A DNA stretch of 64,000 nucleotides, from the NCBI GenBank assembly GCA_965247055.1, contig CBDFGE010000005.1, positions 310,001 to 374,000 of the forward strand, given 5' to 3'. Position 1 is the stretch's first letter; the number at the start of each line of letters is the position of its first letter. The position numbers and the translations under genes are program-made. Under the pieces are notes generated by a model that worked only from the letters and a program-made list of their open reading frames with translations, did no database searches and was not told the DNA's origin. Positions 31,941 through 41,450 of this stretch are shown here, piece by piece. Source of the DNA: CBDFGE01 sp965247055. Lineage in GTDB: Bacteria; Chloroflexota; Dehalococcoidia; Lucifugimonadales; JAGWBF01.

Positions 31941-32887
31941 CCCTCCAGCTCCTCATCGGTGGTGAGCCTGAGGAAGATCTCTTCCAGGCTCATACCGACA
32001 AGCTGAATGGTGAGAAGGCCCCAGCCGTTGCTGGTCACCACTCTGGCTATGGTTGTCCGGAGGTCGAGGCCCTGCTTGGCCTCCACCGTGTAGGTACCGC
32101 GGTCGCCATCGAGGGAGGTGGAGACACTCATCACGCCCCTTATGCTGCTGAGAGCCTTGCTCACCTGGTCGTCCGGCCCACGTATCTCCACCTGTACCTT
32201 CTCTACCCCCTGTAGACGCTCCGCCAGATTACGCGGAGTGTCCTCGGCCACGACCTGGCCTTCGTGGATTATGACCACTCGCTTGCAGACCATGCTGACC
32301 TCGGGGAGTATGTGAGTGCTCAGGATCACAGTGTGCTCCCGCCCCAGTTCCTTGATCAGGCTCCGGGTCTCTACGACTTGGATGGGGTCGATGCCTATGG
32401 TGGGCTCGTCCAGGACCAGGACCTCGGGCTCGTGGAGGATGGCCTGGGCTATACCCACCCGCTGGCGGAACCCCTTGGAAAGCTTGCCTATGATGGTCTT
32501 GCGGTAGTCCCCCAGGCGGCAGACGTCTATCACCTCAGCCGTACGCGCCCTTGTCCGCTTCGGATTCATGCCCCGCAGGGTGCCCATGAAGCCCAGGTAG
32601 CCCTGCACCGTCATGTCGGTGTAGAGGGGGACCGTCTCAGGCAAATAGCCGATGCGCTTCCTCGCCTCCAGAGACTTGTCGACCACATCGTAGCCCCCCA
32701 CGCTGGCGCTGCCGCTGCTGGGCGGCATGAAGCCGGTGATGATGCGCATGGTGGTGGTTTTCCCGGCGCCGTTGGGACCCAGAAAGCCCAGTATCTCGCC
32801 CTTCCCGACCTGGAAGTTAACGTTTTCGATGGCGAGGTAGCTGCCGTAGTATTTGGTCAGGTCCTTGACCTCTATCATCGCGACCAT
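31937..32887 (-). CDS. ABC transporter ATPase, GldA-like
   Basis: ATPase of the GldA/F/G-like system. Motifs are Walker A GPNGAGKTT, signature LSKGFRQRVG, Walker B VLVLDEPTIGID and the switch His in ILSTHI. The C-terminal extension of about 90 residues (VEIRGPDDQVSKALSSIRG onward) is typical of GldA/NatA-like proteins. ATG 32887 is taken because GGAGG lies 12 nt upstream; ATG 32878, giving MIEVKDL, is also possible. An AT-rich region separates it from the divergent S-adenosylmethionine decarboxylase gene. Confidence 0.93.
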   Translation of the reverse strand: MVAMIEVKDLTKYYGSYLAIENVNFQVGKGEILGFLGPNGAGKTTTMRIITGFMPPSSGSASVGGYDVVDKSLEARKRIGYLPETVPLYTDMTVQGYLGFMGTLRGMNPKRTRARTAEVIDVCRLGDYRKTIIGKLSKGFRQRVGIAQAILHEPEVLVLDEPTIGIDPIQVVETRSLIKELGREHTVILSTHILPEVSMVCKRVVIIHEGQVVAEDTPRNLAERLQGVEKVQVEIRGPDDQVSKALSSIRGVMSVSTSLDGDRGTYTVEAKQGLDLRTTIARVVTSNGWGLLTIQLVGMSLEEIFLRLTTDEELEG

Positions 32888-33088
32888 ACGGTACGTATAC
32901 CTCCACGGGGGCAACCTTTTTGGCGTAGCTATTTTGGGGCCGTAGCCTTTATACTACACTATTGTAATATCAACCCAGATGATATTCTATATACCGTCCT
33001 TTGCCAAGGGAGATGGCGGCGCCGTTCCGGGACATTTGGTGATGATAAGGCCAGGGATAGGCTGGCCTCGCGTTGGGGGAGATAGAAG
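32888..33088. other. AT-rich divergent promoter region
   Basis: Between the GldA-like and the S-adenosylmethionine decarboxylase genes the sequence drops in GC, with several TATA-like boxes near 32945-32995 (TATACT, TACAAT on the opposite strand, TATATA). TTGTAATATCAA forms a near-palindrome at about 32963. Both genes probably start here, but I cannot assign exact -35/-10 pairs. Confidence 0.45.
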
Positions 33089-33529
33089 ATGCACCTGATT
33101 ATAGACGGGTACAGGGGAGATCCGACCAAGATGTGGGACGAGGAGATGATAAGACGGTTCCTCTGGGAATATCCCTCCAGGCTGGGTATGAAGAGGATCT
33201 GCGAGCCCCAGGTGGTCACGTATAACGGTCCCAGGATTGAGGACTCCGGGGTTTCTGGCTTTGTGGTCATCGCCGAGAGCCATATCAGCATCCATACCTT
33301 CCCCCACAGGGACTACGTTAATATAGACGTCTTCTCATGCAAGTCCTTCGATAGCCAGCGGGTCCTCCGAGACATGGAGGAGCTCTTCTCGCTGGGTGAT
33401 GTCAGGACCTGGTTGATGGACAGGGGGCTGGAGCACCTGGAGGCGGGGAAGGCGCCGTCCCTTCCGGTGGTGGGTCGAGAAGTAGGGCAGCCGGCTCCAG
33501 GTGGAGGCTCAGGCGGAATCACCGCCTAG
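33089..33529 (+). CDS. speH: S-adenosylmethionine decarboxylase proenzyme (pyruvoyl type)
   Basis: Makes decarboxylated S-adenosylmethionine, the aminopropyl donor for spermidine. The short prokaryotic form (146 residues) is self-cleaved to a pyruvoyl enzyme at Glu-Ser in AESHISIHTFP (about residues 61-71). The catalytic Cys is in NIDVFSCKSFD. A Gly/Pro-rich tail of about 25 residues follows the normal domain end. GGGGGAGATAGAAG precedes the ATG. An agmatinase gene follows 12 bp later; no spermidine synthase gene is in the window. Confidence 0.93.
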   Translation: MHLIIDGYRGDPTKMWDEEMIRRFLWEYPSRLGMKRICEPQVVTYNGPRIEDSGVSGFVVIAESHISIHTFPHRDYVNIDVFSCKSFDSQRVLRDMEELFSLGDVRTWLMDRGLEHLEAGKAPSLPVVGREVGQPAPGGGSGGITA

Positions 33530-33541
33530 AAGGGAGGGACG

Positions 33542-34540
33542 ATGGAAGAAGAGGGCTCTTTGTGGGTCCCCTCCAACTTCCTGGCCCTGCCCGACGCGCA
33601 GTGCCGCCTGGACGGCGCCAGGGTTGTAGTCCTGCCCGTGCCCTACGATAGCACCACCTCTTTCAGGGGCGGCGCCAGGGATGGACCCAGGGCCATAATA
33701 GAGGCGTCCTACAACCTCGAGGACTACGACCCGGAGCTGGACGTGGACGTGGCCCAGGTGGGCATCCACACCGCCCCCTTCCTGGAGCCCCACATGGCCG
33801 GGCCCCGCCAGATGGTGGAGCGGGTGCGCAATGCCGTGGACACTTTCCTGCGCCAGGGCAAGCTGGTGGGGCTTATAGGCGGCGAGCATACCGTGACCGT
33901 CGGCCACGTCCAGGCACTGTCCGAGCGCTATCCCGACCTATCTGTCCTGTACCTGGACGCCCACGCCGACCTGAGGGACGAGTATATGGGTACTGGGTGG
34001 GGCCACGCCTCGGTGGCGCGACGGGTCCACGAGGTCTGCCCGCTGGTGCAGGTAGGGGTGAGGAGCCTCTCCCTCGAGGAGAGGGATCTCATACGAGGCC
34101 AAGGCATGAACACGTACTTCCTGCCGCCCGTGTCCGGCCTCGGGAAGCGGCCGCTTCCCGAGGCCGGTGCGGCGGGACCGGCCGGATACCTCGAGGAGAG
34201 CCTGACTGGCTCGGCCGTTGCGGAGATAATCGACCTCCTGTCGCCCAACGTCCACGTGAGCATCGACCTGGACGTGCTCGACCCGTCCATCATGGCGGCC
34301 GTGGGCACCCCCGAGCCGGGGGGAATGGGGTGGGGTCAGGTCACGTCTCTGATGAGGGCGGTGGCCGGGGCGAGGCGGATAGTGGGGTTCGACGTTACGG
34401 AGCTGAGCCCGGGGCAGGGGCCCCCGGCCTGCGCCTATACGGCGGCGAAGCTGGTCTACAAGCTGATCGCATACGCCACCCTTTTGCATGGGGGGCGGGA
34501 CGCCTCCATCGGAGACATAAGGGGGTCGCTCGCCCGGTAA
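33542..34540 (+). CDS. speB: Agmatinase (ureohydrolase family)
   Basis: Hydrolyses agmatine to putrescine and urea using two Mn ions. The 332-residue protein has the full ureohydrolase set: GGEHTVTVG, DAHADLRDEY and SIDLDVLDPSI, and ends with the usual YTAAKLVYKLI helix. A 20-residue insert rich in Gly/Pro/Ala lies near 195-215. GGGAGGGACG precedes the ATG. The pairing with speH shows a polyamine operon; arginase or guanidinobutyrase activity cannot be excluded by sequence. Confidence 0.9.
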   Translation: MEEEGSLWVPSNFLALPDAQCRLDGARVVVLPVPYDSTTSFRGGARDGPRAIIEASYNLEDYDPELDVDVAQVGIHTAPFLEPHMAGPRQMVERVRNAVDTFLRQGKLVGLIGGEHTVTVGHVQALSERYPDLSVLYLDAHADLRDEYMGTGWGHASVARRVHEVCPLVQVGVRSLSLEERDLIRGQGMNTYFLPPVSGLGKRPLPEAGAAGPAGYLEESLTGSAVAEIIDLLSPNVHVSIDLDVLDPSIMAAVGTPEPGGMGWGQVTSLMRAVAGARRIVGFDVTELSPGQGPPACAYTAAKLVYKLIAYATLLHGGRDASIGDIRGSLAR

Positions 34541-34609
34541 CCGCCGGTAGGAGACGCGCCTGCCCGCGGGTGGCCGGCGCTGCCGCGGCATGCGTCGGAG
34601 CGGAGTGTT

Positions 34610-34756
34610 ATGCGCGGATCAATAAGGGTACTCACGATAGGCTGGCTGGTGCTCAAGGTGCACTTCACTTTGGCGATCGCCACATTCCTCCTCCCCTACC
34701 TCTACAGAAGGGGCGATGACCGATTTTGTCGTTCGTGGTCGTCGGGCGAGACGTAG
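34610..34756 (+). CDS. Possible 48-residue membrane micro-protein
   Basis: ATG 34610 follows CGGAGTGTT and opens a frame of 48 codons: MRGSIRVLTIGWLVLKV then HFTLAIATFLLPYLYRR, a single hydrophobic helix ended by positive residues, then a short polar tail. It ends 6 bp before the site-2 protease gene. I recognise no family. Position, ribosome binding site and helix make it plausible, but chance cannot be excluded. Confidence 0.35.
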   Translation: MRGSIRVLTIGWLVLKVHFTLAIATFLLPYLYRRGDDRFCRSWSSGET

Positions 34757-34762
34757 GTAGCC

Positions 34763-35884
34763 GTGGGTAGGTCAATTAGTATAGGTAGGGTCCTGGGCAT
34801 ACCCGTACGGCTTCACGTAAGCTGGTTTATCGTCTTCTTCTTTTTCACCTTCCTCTTCGAGTGGCATTTCGATGATCCCGCTTACGGCTGGGCTACAGGT
34901 GAGAGGTGGGTTGCGGCCGTGGCCACCAGCCTACTGGTGTTCCTGTCGGTGCTGGCCCACGAGCTTTCCCACAGCCTGGTGGCCATCAGGCGAGGCATAC
35001 CAGTCAGGGGCATTACCTTGTTTATCTTTGGGGGAGTCGCCCACATAGGTAAAGAGGCCGACAGGCCCTTCACCGAGTTCATTGTGGCTGCTGTGGGCCC
35101 TTTGTCCAGCGTGGTCATCGGTCTCCTGTTCCTTGGCTTGGCCATCGGCCTCGATGGGGTCAGCCGCCATCTGTCTGCGGTCGCCGGTGTCCTGGCCTGG
35201 GTAAACGGGGGCCTGGCGGCGTTGAACATGCTCCCAGGATTCCCGCTGGACGGTGGACGGGTCGTGAGGGCCGCAGTGTGGCGGGTCACCCGGAACTACT
35301 GGCGGGCCAGCCGGCTGGCGACCCTGGGCGGCCGGGGGATAGGGTTGGCGATGGCGGCTTCGGGGGTCGCCGTTGTGGTAATGGACAGCTCCTTTCTGGT
35401 GTCGGGTCTCCAGCTGGTGGTGATCGGGGTCTTCCTCCACTCGGTGGCCGCCGGATACCAGCGCCATTACCGTGTCCAGGAGAGATTGCATAGCTACACG
35501 GCCCGGGACTTAATGGCCACCAGCTACTCTAGCGCGTCCTGGGAGGTTCCCCTAGAGAGGATAGCGGAGGAGTTCAAGAGGGAGCCTGGGGCGGGCCTGG
35601 TGGTGCTGGCCTCGGAGGAAGGGCTCCGTGGAGTGATCACCAGGCGAATCATGGCCGATGTGCCCCGGGGAAGCTGGGAGCGGGTGTCTGCCAGGTCCGT
35701 CATGGTGCCCCTTGACAGGGTGATTATCGTGAGCCCCGAGGCTTCCGCCCTTGAGGTGCTGGAAGCCATTGAAGCCAGGCGCGCCGACGCCGTACTGGTA
35801 ATGGAGGGTGGGGTGCTTCAGGGCGTCATCGCCGCCCAGAGCATCGAGCGCCTTGCCGTCAAACCGGGCCGGACCAGGGCCTAA
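34763..35884 (+). CDS. Site-2 protease (M50 family) with CBS domains
   Basis: Intramembrane zinc metalloprotease that cuts transmembrane segments of regulatory proteins. The 373-residue protein has the zinc-binding HELSH at residues 66-70 in a membrane helix and the second motif NMLPGFPLDGGR near 155-166. About five transmembrane helices are followed by two cytoplasmic CBS domains (about 240-365), which usually bind adenine nucleotides. It starts with GTG 34763. The target is unknown; the small membrane ORF directly before it is one possible candidate. Confidence 0.92.
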   Translation: MGRSISIGRVLGIPVRLHVSWFIVFFFFTFLFEWHFDDPAYGWATGERWVAAVATSLLVFLSVLAHELSHSLVAIRRGIPVRGITLFIFGGVAHIGKEADRPFTEFIVAAVGPLSSVVIGLLFLGLAIGLDGVSRHLSAVAGVLAWVNGGLAALNMLPGFPLDGGRVVRAAVWRVTRNYWRASRLATLGGRGIGLAMAASGVAVVVMDSSFLVSGLQLVVIGVFLHSVAAGYQRHYRVQERLHSYTARDLMATSYSSASWEVPLERIAEEFKREPGAGLVVLASEEGLRGVITRRIMADVPRGSWERVSARSVMVPLDRVIIVSPEASALEVLEAIEARRADAVLVMEGGVLQGVIAAQSIERLAVKPGRTRA

Positions 35885-35931
35885 GAGTGCCTTGAACGCA
35901 TCCAAGTCGGTTTCGCCCTTGGGGAGTCCTA

Positions 35932-35940
35932 TGCTACAAT
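35932..35940 (+). promoter_or_regulatory. Extended -10 promoter of the cysteine desulfurase gene
   Basis: TGCTACAAT, without a good -35. It lies 73 bp before the GTG start at 36014. Confidence 0.5.
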
Positions 35941-36013
35941 AGCTATCGGCCGGTGGCTGACCGATGCGCCAGGTGGAGCTTGCGCCGGAAGACGGGATAG
36001 CGAGGCATTATCT

Positions 36014-37210
36014 GTGCCCGGAGCTAGAGGGATCGTCTACATGGACCATGCCGGGACCACGCCCCTGGACCCGAGGGTGCTGGAGGCGATGACGCCCTAC
36101 TTCTCCGAGCGGTTTGGTAACCCCTCCAGCATCCACACCTTCGGCCAGGAAGCCAAGCGGGCGCTGGACGATGCCAGGGAGAGGGTGGCGGGCATATTGG
36201 GATGCCGGATGAGCGAGGTGGTCTTCACAAGCGGCGGCACCGAGTCCGACAACGCCGCCATCAAGGGGGCAGTGGTTGCCCTGAAGGATACAGGGGACCA
36301 TATCATCACATCCAGCATAGAACACCACGCGGTCCTGCATACCTGCCAGTACCTGGAGAGCATGGGTTTCAAGGTGACCTATCTGCCGGTGGACGGCCAT
36401 GGATTGGTGGACCCTCTGGATGTGGTTGGGGCCATTACCGACCGTACCATCGTGGTCAGCATAATGTACGCCAACAACGAGATAGGGACCGTGGAGCCTA
36501 TCTCCGAGATCGCCAGGCTGGTAAAGGAGCGGGCCAGGTCCCTGGAGAGGACCGTGGTGGTCCACACCGACGCGGTACAGGCGGCGGGTTTCCTCGACCT
36601 GAACGTGGGGGAGCTGGGAGTGGACATGCTCAGCCTTTCCTCCCACAAGTTTTACGGCCCCAAGGGTGTGGGGGTGCTTTTCGTCCGTCGCGGCACGCCC
36701 TTCCTGCCGCAGCAGCTGGGTGGCGGGCAGGAGCGGGAGCGGCGCTCCGGCACAGAGAACATACCGGGGATAGTAGGAATGGCCACTGCCCTGGGGGTCG
36801 CCGAATCCGACAGGGAGCAGGTAAGCGGGCGCTGCGGGCTCCTGAGAGACAGAATCATCCAGGAGGTCCAGCGGCGCATACCCAGCGTCCACCTCAACGG
36901 CCATCCCACCGTGCGGCTGTCCAACAACGTGAACATCTCCTTCGAGCAGGTAGAGGGGGAACCTATCTTGCTGGGGCTGGACATGGCCGGAATCGCGGCC
37001 TCCAGTGGCAGCGCCTGCAGCTCCGGCTCCCTGGAGCCATCCCACGTGCTGCTGGCTCTGGGCCAATCGGCGGACCTGGCCCGGGGGAGCCTCAGGGTGA
37101 CCTTGGGAAGAGACAACACCGAAGAGGAGGTAGACTACCTGGTGTCGGTGCTGGTCGATCTGGTGCGGCGGTTGCGGGAGATGCCATCCCTCGCCGTCAC
37201 AGGGCCCTAG
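36014..37210 (+). CDS. Cysteine desulfurase (NifS/IscS family)
   Basis: PLP enzyme that takes sulfur from cysteine for Fe-S clusters or tRNA thiolation. The 398-residue protein has the PLP lysine in [12 protein letters not shown], the conserved start [18 protein letters not shown] and IHTFG, NNEIGT, and the catalytic Cys in [15 protein letters not shown] with the loop typical of group I (IscS/NifS). No iscU or mnmA gene is in the window, so its partner is not known. The start is GTG 36014. Confidence 0.95.
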   Translation: MPGARGIVYMDHAGTTPLDPRVLEAMTPYFSERFGNPSSIHTFGQEAKRALDDARERVAGILGCRMSEVVFTSGGTESDNAAIKGAVVALKDTGDHIITSSIEHHAVLHTCQYLESMGFKVTYLPVDGHGLVDPLDVVGAITDRTIVVSIMYANNEIGTVEPISEIARLVKERARSLERTVVVHTDAVQAAGFLDLNVGELGVDMLSLSSHKFYGPKGVGVLFVRRGTPFLPQQLGGGQERERRSGTENIPGIVGMATALGVAESDREQVSGRCGLLRDRIIQEVQRRIPSVHLNGHPTVRLSNNVNISFEQVEGEPILLGLDMAGIAASSGSACSSGSLEPSHVLLALGQSADLARGSLRVTLGRDNTEEEVDYLVSVLVDLVRRLREMPSLAVTGP

Positions 37211-37220
37211 GTTAGCATTG

Positions 37221-37841
37221 ATGGACTTTTCAGAACGGGTCATTGTCGCCGGGAACATGGTTAGGCAGGGCGCCCGTTGGAGCCTGTTCCGGTGGGCAGC
37301 GTTGCTGTTATTGCCCCTGGTGCTGTTACTGGCTGCCGGGGGGTGCTCCAATGATGCCGGCGGGCTCCCCCTGGGGCTGGCGTCAAAGGGTACCACGCTG
37401 ATTATCAGCGTCCAGGATATCAAGAGGGTCCAGGAGATAAGGTACCTGGGAACGGACGAGCTCCACTACCTGGTAGTCCCCTCCAACGTGGAGAACCAGC
37501 TGGTCGCTTTGCTGCTCAACATACATAACCAGGATGCGGCCAGGGTGCTCATGACGGTAGACGAGGAGGCCGCCGAGCTTCGAGGTGAGGGGCCCAACGA
37601 GAAGTACGGGGTTGTGGACGTAACCCCGGAGAACCAGGTGAACGTCTCGGTGGTGGAAGAGTCCCACCCCTCAGAGGACCTGATCCTGCCCTTCATAGCG
37701 GGCTCCATCGCGCTGGACGGCGTCCCAGGGCTCCCCCAGGGCCATTCGGTGGAAGGCTGGGTGGTGTTCGAAACGCCCAAAGGGATCAGACCGACGACGC
37801 TTCGGTGGGCGGCGGGCGACATAGTGTTCATAGGCGAGTGA
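37221..37841 (+). CDS. Small lipoprotein of unknown function
   Basis: About 206 residues. A positively charged segment (RQGARWSLFRW), a hydrophobic helix and the lipobox LAAGGC mark it as a lipoprotein. The mature part, about 165 residues, contains VQDIKRVQEIRYLGTDELHY and ends VVFETPKGIRPTTLRW, resembling DUF4352-type immunoglobulin-like domains. ATG 37221 has no strong ribosome binding site; ATG 37257 gives a more usual signal peptide. It follows the cysteine desulfurase by 10 bp. Confidence 0.7.
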   Translation: MDFSERVIVAGNMVRQGARWSLFRWAALLLLPLVLLLAAGGCSNDAGGLPLGLASKGTTLIISVQDIKRVQEIRYLGTDELHYLVVPSNVENQLVALLLNIHNQDAARVLMTVDEEAAELRGEGPNEKYGVVDVTPENQVNVSVVEESHPSEDLILPFIAGSIALDGVPGLPQGHSVEGWVVFETPKGIRPTTLRWAAGDIVFIGE

Positions 37842-37871
37842 CGATAGCATCTCCGGCTGCCACGTTCTGAC

Positions 37872-38486
37872 ATGCAGAGGCCCCTCGAGTTGCCCAGTAT
37901 CCCTGCCTCGACTCCCCCGGTCTGGCGCCGGCTGTTTCACGTGGGGGCAGCGGGGGCCATCCCCCTGCTGGCGATATTCGTCAGCGGCGACATGATGGTG
38001 TTCGTGCTGGGTTCGCTGGTGGGTCCGGGAGTGGTGCTGGAGATGGCCAGATTGCAGTTGCCCGGACTCAACCGCTGGCTGGTGCGCTGGCTAAGACCCC
38101 TGCTCAAGGAAACGGAGAGCCACAGTGTAACAGGGGCCACCTACGTCGGCGTCGCCGCTCTGGTGGCCTTCTTCGTTTTTGATAAGCCCGTGGCCATAGT
38201 AGCCTTGTTTTTCCTAGCCCTGGGCGATCCGGCGGCAGCCCTGGTCGGCAGGCGGGCCGGCGGGTACAGGATAATGGGCAAGTCCCCCTGGGGCTCCCTC
38301 GCGTTCTTCCTGGTGGCGATGGGAGTGGCGGGGGTGCTGTCGGGTGCCGGTGTGGTGTCCTTCCACTGGGGTCTGGTGGTGGGGGCCGCGGTGGCGGCGC
38401 TGGTGGAGCTGTCCCCGTCCTTCGTGGATGACAATTTGACCATCCCCCTGATTAGTGGTGGGGTCATGACCCTGCTGAGCGTGTGA
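37872..38486 (+). CDS. Diacylglycerol/polyprenol kinase family membrane protein
   Basis: CTP-dependent lipid kinase family (dolichol, phytol and diacylglycerol kinases). The 204 residues form about six helices, with family motifs RRLFHVGAAGAIPL, LLKETESHSVTGATY (about 75-90), LALGDPAAALVGR and GKSPWGSLAFF, and VELSPSFVDDNLTIPL near the end. The lipid substrate is not decidable; a polyprenol or phytol-like alcohol is the usual guess. Confidence 0.85.
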   Translation: MQRPLELPSIPASTPPVWRRLFHVGAAGAIPLLAIFVSGDMMVFVLGSLVGPGVVLEMARLQLPGLNRWLVRWLRPLLKETESHSVTGATYVGVAALVAFFVFDKPVAIVALFFLALGDPAAALVGRRAGGYRIMGKSPWGSLAFFLVAMGVAGVLSGAGVVSFHWGLVVGAAVAALVELSPSFVDDNLTIPLISGGVMTLLSV

Positions 38487-38540
38487 GGCCGGGTCTTAAT
38501 GGGCAGGATAGCCGGTGTCTAGGTCCGCCTGGATGGGGAT

Positions 38541-39890
38541 TCACAGCTCCGAGCCGTCGAACTCCTCCACTCCAGCGCGCTGACGCTGAAAGCTGACGTA
38601 CTCTTCCCTGGTCATCGGAGGTGTGGCCCGGGCCAGTACACCCAGGGCGCCGTCGGCGCCGTCACTGAGGAGGTCGATAACCGTCATCGCGATGATCTTG
38701 GCCGGGTTGACCACGGCCCTTTCGTAGTCCGCAATGGCGTACTCGCTACTGTGTCCTGGTCCCGTGGCACCCCCGGTGTAGGGGTGGCACACAGGCATGA
38801 TCTGTCCCAGGTCCCCCATGTCGGTGGAGCCTCCACGGTTCCTGCCGTTGGGAATCACCGCCACGCGGTCGCGTCCCAGAAGCCGTGTGGCGTTGCTGTG
38901 GAACAGCTCCTGGAGGGTCGGGTCATGGTGCAGGGGGAAGTAGCCCGGAATGTTGGTGATCTTGACCTTTGCACCCACCGCCAGGGCCCCTGCCTTGAAG
39001 CATCTGTCGGCCCTGGCGCTGTTTTTCGCCAGCTCGTCGATGGTGGATGACCTGACCCTCCACTCCAGCCTGACGTCGCCCGGCACGGCGTTGACCACCT
39101 CGCCTCCCCTGGTGACGATCCCGTGTAGTCGGGCCGTCTCCTGTTCCGTCAGCGCCTCTCTATTTAGGTGAATGGCCTGAATGGCAAGGACTGCGGCGTT
39201 GAGGGCGTTAATTCCAAGGTGGGGGGACGAGCCGGCGTGGGCGCTCCGCCCGGCGTATTCGACGTACTTTACCATGTGGCCGTTGCTGCTCCCCCCAACC
39301 GAAAAGGTGCGCTGGCCCACGTCGCTGGCTGTGTGGCACATCACGGCCATGTCGATGTCGTCGAACTCACCCAGCCGGATAAGCTCCTGTTTCCCCCCCA
39401 GGAACTCCAGCTTACCTTCCTCCCTGAGCGCCAGGCGGTGTTCCACCTCGACGAACTCTTCGGCGGGGACCGCGAATGGGGTGATTGAGCCCGACAGGTC
39501 CCCGATCACCTCTTTCGATTGAAGGCCGATGGTGGCCCCCAGCATCATGGCTATCTGGGCGTTGTGGCCGCAGGCATGGGCCGCCCCTGAGCTGGGGTCC
39601 GCGTGGGGATGCTCGGAGACCAAGAGGGAGTCCAGCTCGCCGAGAATGGCCACCCGGGGGCCGGGGCCCGCCGCTCCCTGGATGTACCCCTTCACGCCCG
39701 TGAGGGCCACGCCGTCCCTGTAGGGTGTCCCCAGCTCGGAGAACTTCTTGGCCACCAGCCGGGCGGTCCTGTGCTCCTTAAAGCCCGTCTCCGGATTGTG
39801 GAGGATGTCCTTGGCGACGGCTATGATTTCTGCCTTCCGACGTTCAATGGCGTCACAGGCCTCACGCTTCAGGTCCTCTCGGCTGGACAT
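38541..39890 (-). CDS. M20-family amidohydrolase (AbgB/p-aminobenzoyl-glutamate hydrolase-like), copy 2
   Basis: Zinc peptidase-like amidohydrolase, 449 residues. It has the Asn-Pro-Glu-Thr-Gly-x-x-E start motif (HNPETGFKEHRTA), ELDSLL and AHACGHNAQIAM for metal binding, AEEFVEVE with the catalytic Glu pair, and the lid domain with HMVKYVEYAGRSAHAG. The C-terminal metal His lies in GPGHSSEYAI. It is 13 bp downstream of a paralogue of the same size. Substrate unknown: an amide of an aromatic amine or amino acid is typical. Confidence 0.9.
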   Translation of the reverse strand: MSSREDLKREACDAIERRKAEIIAVAKDILHNPETGFKEHRTARLVAKKFSELGTPYRDGVALTGVKGYIQGAAGPGPRVAILGELDSLLVSEHPHADPSSGAAHACGHNAQIAMMLGATIGLQSKEVIGDLSGSITPFAVPAEEFVEVEHRLALREEGKLEFLGGKQELIRLGEFDDIDMAVMCHTASDVGQRTFSVGGSSNGHMVKYVEYAGRSAHAGSSPHLGINALNAAVLAIQAIHLNREALTEQETARLHGIVTRGGEVVNAVPGDVRLEWRVRSSTIDELAKNSARADRCFKAGALAVGAKVKITNIPGYFPLHHDPTLQELFHSNATRLLGRDRVAVIPNGRNRGGSTDMGDLGQIMPVCHPYTGGATGPGHSSEYAIADYERAVVNPAKIIAMTVIDLLSDGADGALGVLARATPPMTREEYVSFQRQRAGVEEFDGSEL

Positions 39891-39903
39891 ATCCAGGCCC
39901 TCT

Positions 39904-41238
39904 CTAGCCGGGGTACTCGAAGGTCTCTTCTCTGGCCAGGCTGCGCATGTAGCTGAGGTAGTCAGCCCGGGTCATGGCCGGCCTGTGGGCAGAGGCTATC
40001 TGGCCAGACTCGGAGGCACCGTCGGCCAGCAGGTCTATTACGGTGGCCGCCAGGGCCTTGGCCGCGGTGATCACCGCCAGGGTGTAGTCCTGTACCAGGT
40101 AGTCGGAGCCGTGGCCCAGGCCGGTGGCGCCGCCAACGTATGGGTGTATGGCGGGCATGATGTGGCTAACGTCGCCCATGTCGGTGGAGCCGGTGCGGTG
40201 TCCCGTCTCGCCCACCTCCTCCTCTCCCACCAAGGCGGAAGAGTTGGCCCGGAAGAGGTCGTTAAGGGGTCTGTTCTGCCTGAGGGGCAGGTAGCCCGGT
40301 AGGGTCTGGATATTCACCTTCGCCCCCACCGCCATCGCCCCCGCCTTGAGGGCCCGGTCCACCTTGCGGTTGGCGTCCAGCACGGCGTCTATGGTCTTCC
40401 CCCGAACAAAGGTCTCCATGCGGACGTCGGCGGGCACGGCGCTGACAGCCTCGCCGCCCTTGGTGATAATGGGGTGAACGCGTATGGTGTCGTCGTCCCT
40501 GAAGGTCTCCCTGTTGGCATGGATGGCCATAAGGGCCAGGGCTGCGGCGTTGAGGGCGTTTATACCGAGATGGGGCGCCCCTCCTGCGTGGGCGCCCCTT
40601 CCGATGTACTGGATCTTCTTGGCGACGATCCCGTTGTTGGTGCTGCTGATGGAGATCTTACCCTCCTCGGGGTTGCTGGTGGTGTGGCACATCATAGCTA
40701 TATCCACGTCGTCCAGCTCTCCAAGCCTGATGAACTCGGGCTTGCCGCCGAGGAACTCGATCCTGCCCTGCCGGCGAAGTGAGTCTCGGTATTCGATCTC
40801 GATGTACTCCTCGGCGGGCACCGCGATGAGCAATACCCGGCCGGCGAGAGCCGGGAGCACCCCCGGGGCCATCAGTCCCATGGTGGCGCCGAGCAACATG
40901 CCTATCTGAGCGTGGTGTCCGCACGCGTGGGCCGCACCGGTATCGGAGTCGGCGTGGGGATGGTCCCGTACGATGAGGGAGTCCAGCTCCCCCATGATGG
41001 CCACTGAAGGCCCACCCGCTCCGCCCCTCAGCTCCCCCTTGATCCCCGTCAGGGCGATTCCACCCCGGAAGGGCACGCCCAGCTCCTGGAGCTCGGAAGC
41101 GACTAGGGCCGAGGTCTTTACTTCGCGGAATCCCGGCTCGGGGTTCTCCAGGATTGTGTGGGAGACCCGGACGATCCTCTCCGCCCTAGCGTCGATCTCC
41201 GAGTATACCAGGCGCTTGAGCTCATCCTTGGACGCCAT
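39904..41238 (-). CDS. M20-family amidohydrolase, copy 1
   Basis: A 444-residue paralogue of the next gene, with the same layout: ENPEPGFREVKTSALVA, ELDSLIV, AHACGHHAQIGM, AEEYIEIEYRDSL, IQYIGRGAHAGGAPHLGINA and GLGHGSDYLV. The start ATG 41238 has GAGGAGGCGGCCG before it; a longer open frame to 41394 is not supported. The two genes arose by tandem duplication and have since diverged clearly. A hydantoinase gene lies divergently upstream. Confidence 0.9.
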   Translation of the reverse strand: MASKDELKRLVYSEIDARAERIVRVSHTILENPEPGFREVKTSALVASELQELGVPFRGGIALTGIKGELRGGAGGPSVAIMGELDSLIVRDHPHADSDTGAAHACGHHAQIGMLLGATMGLMAPGVLPALAGRVLLIAVPAEEYIEIEYRDSLRRQGRIEFLGGKPEFIRLGELDDVDIAMMCHTTSNPEEGKISISSTNNGIVAKKIQYIGRGAHAGGAPHLGINALNAAALALMAIHANRETFRDDDTIRVHPIITKGGEAVSAVPADVRMETFVRGKTIDAVLDANRKVDRALKAGAMAVGAKVNIQTLPGYLPLRQNRPLNDLFRANSSALVGEEEVGETGHRTGSTDMGDVSHIMPAIHPYVGGATGLGHGSDYLVQDYTLAVITAAKALAATVIDLLADGASESGQIASAHRPAMTRADYLSYMRSLAREETFEYPG

Positions 41239-41450
41239 CGGCCGCCTCCTCAGGCTGTGGAACCGCTGGCCCCGATTGTACCAGACGAGGGTATCAAAGA
41301 ACACTCCCCGAATTTGACTCATAAGCTGCAGCGTAAGACACGTCGTGGAGCTAGGGTCCACAAGGTATATGACACCGCGCAGACACCCTATCAACTGACG
41401 TAACGCGCGTTGAGGGCCTGCGATGCGCCCATGCGGCCCCGGGGACGTTA

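Noticed and set aside
36008..37423. Long minus-strand frame opposite the cysteine desulfurase
   Set aside because: It is the antisense shadow of a certain gene, without ribosome binding site or recognisable domain.
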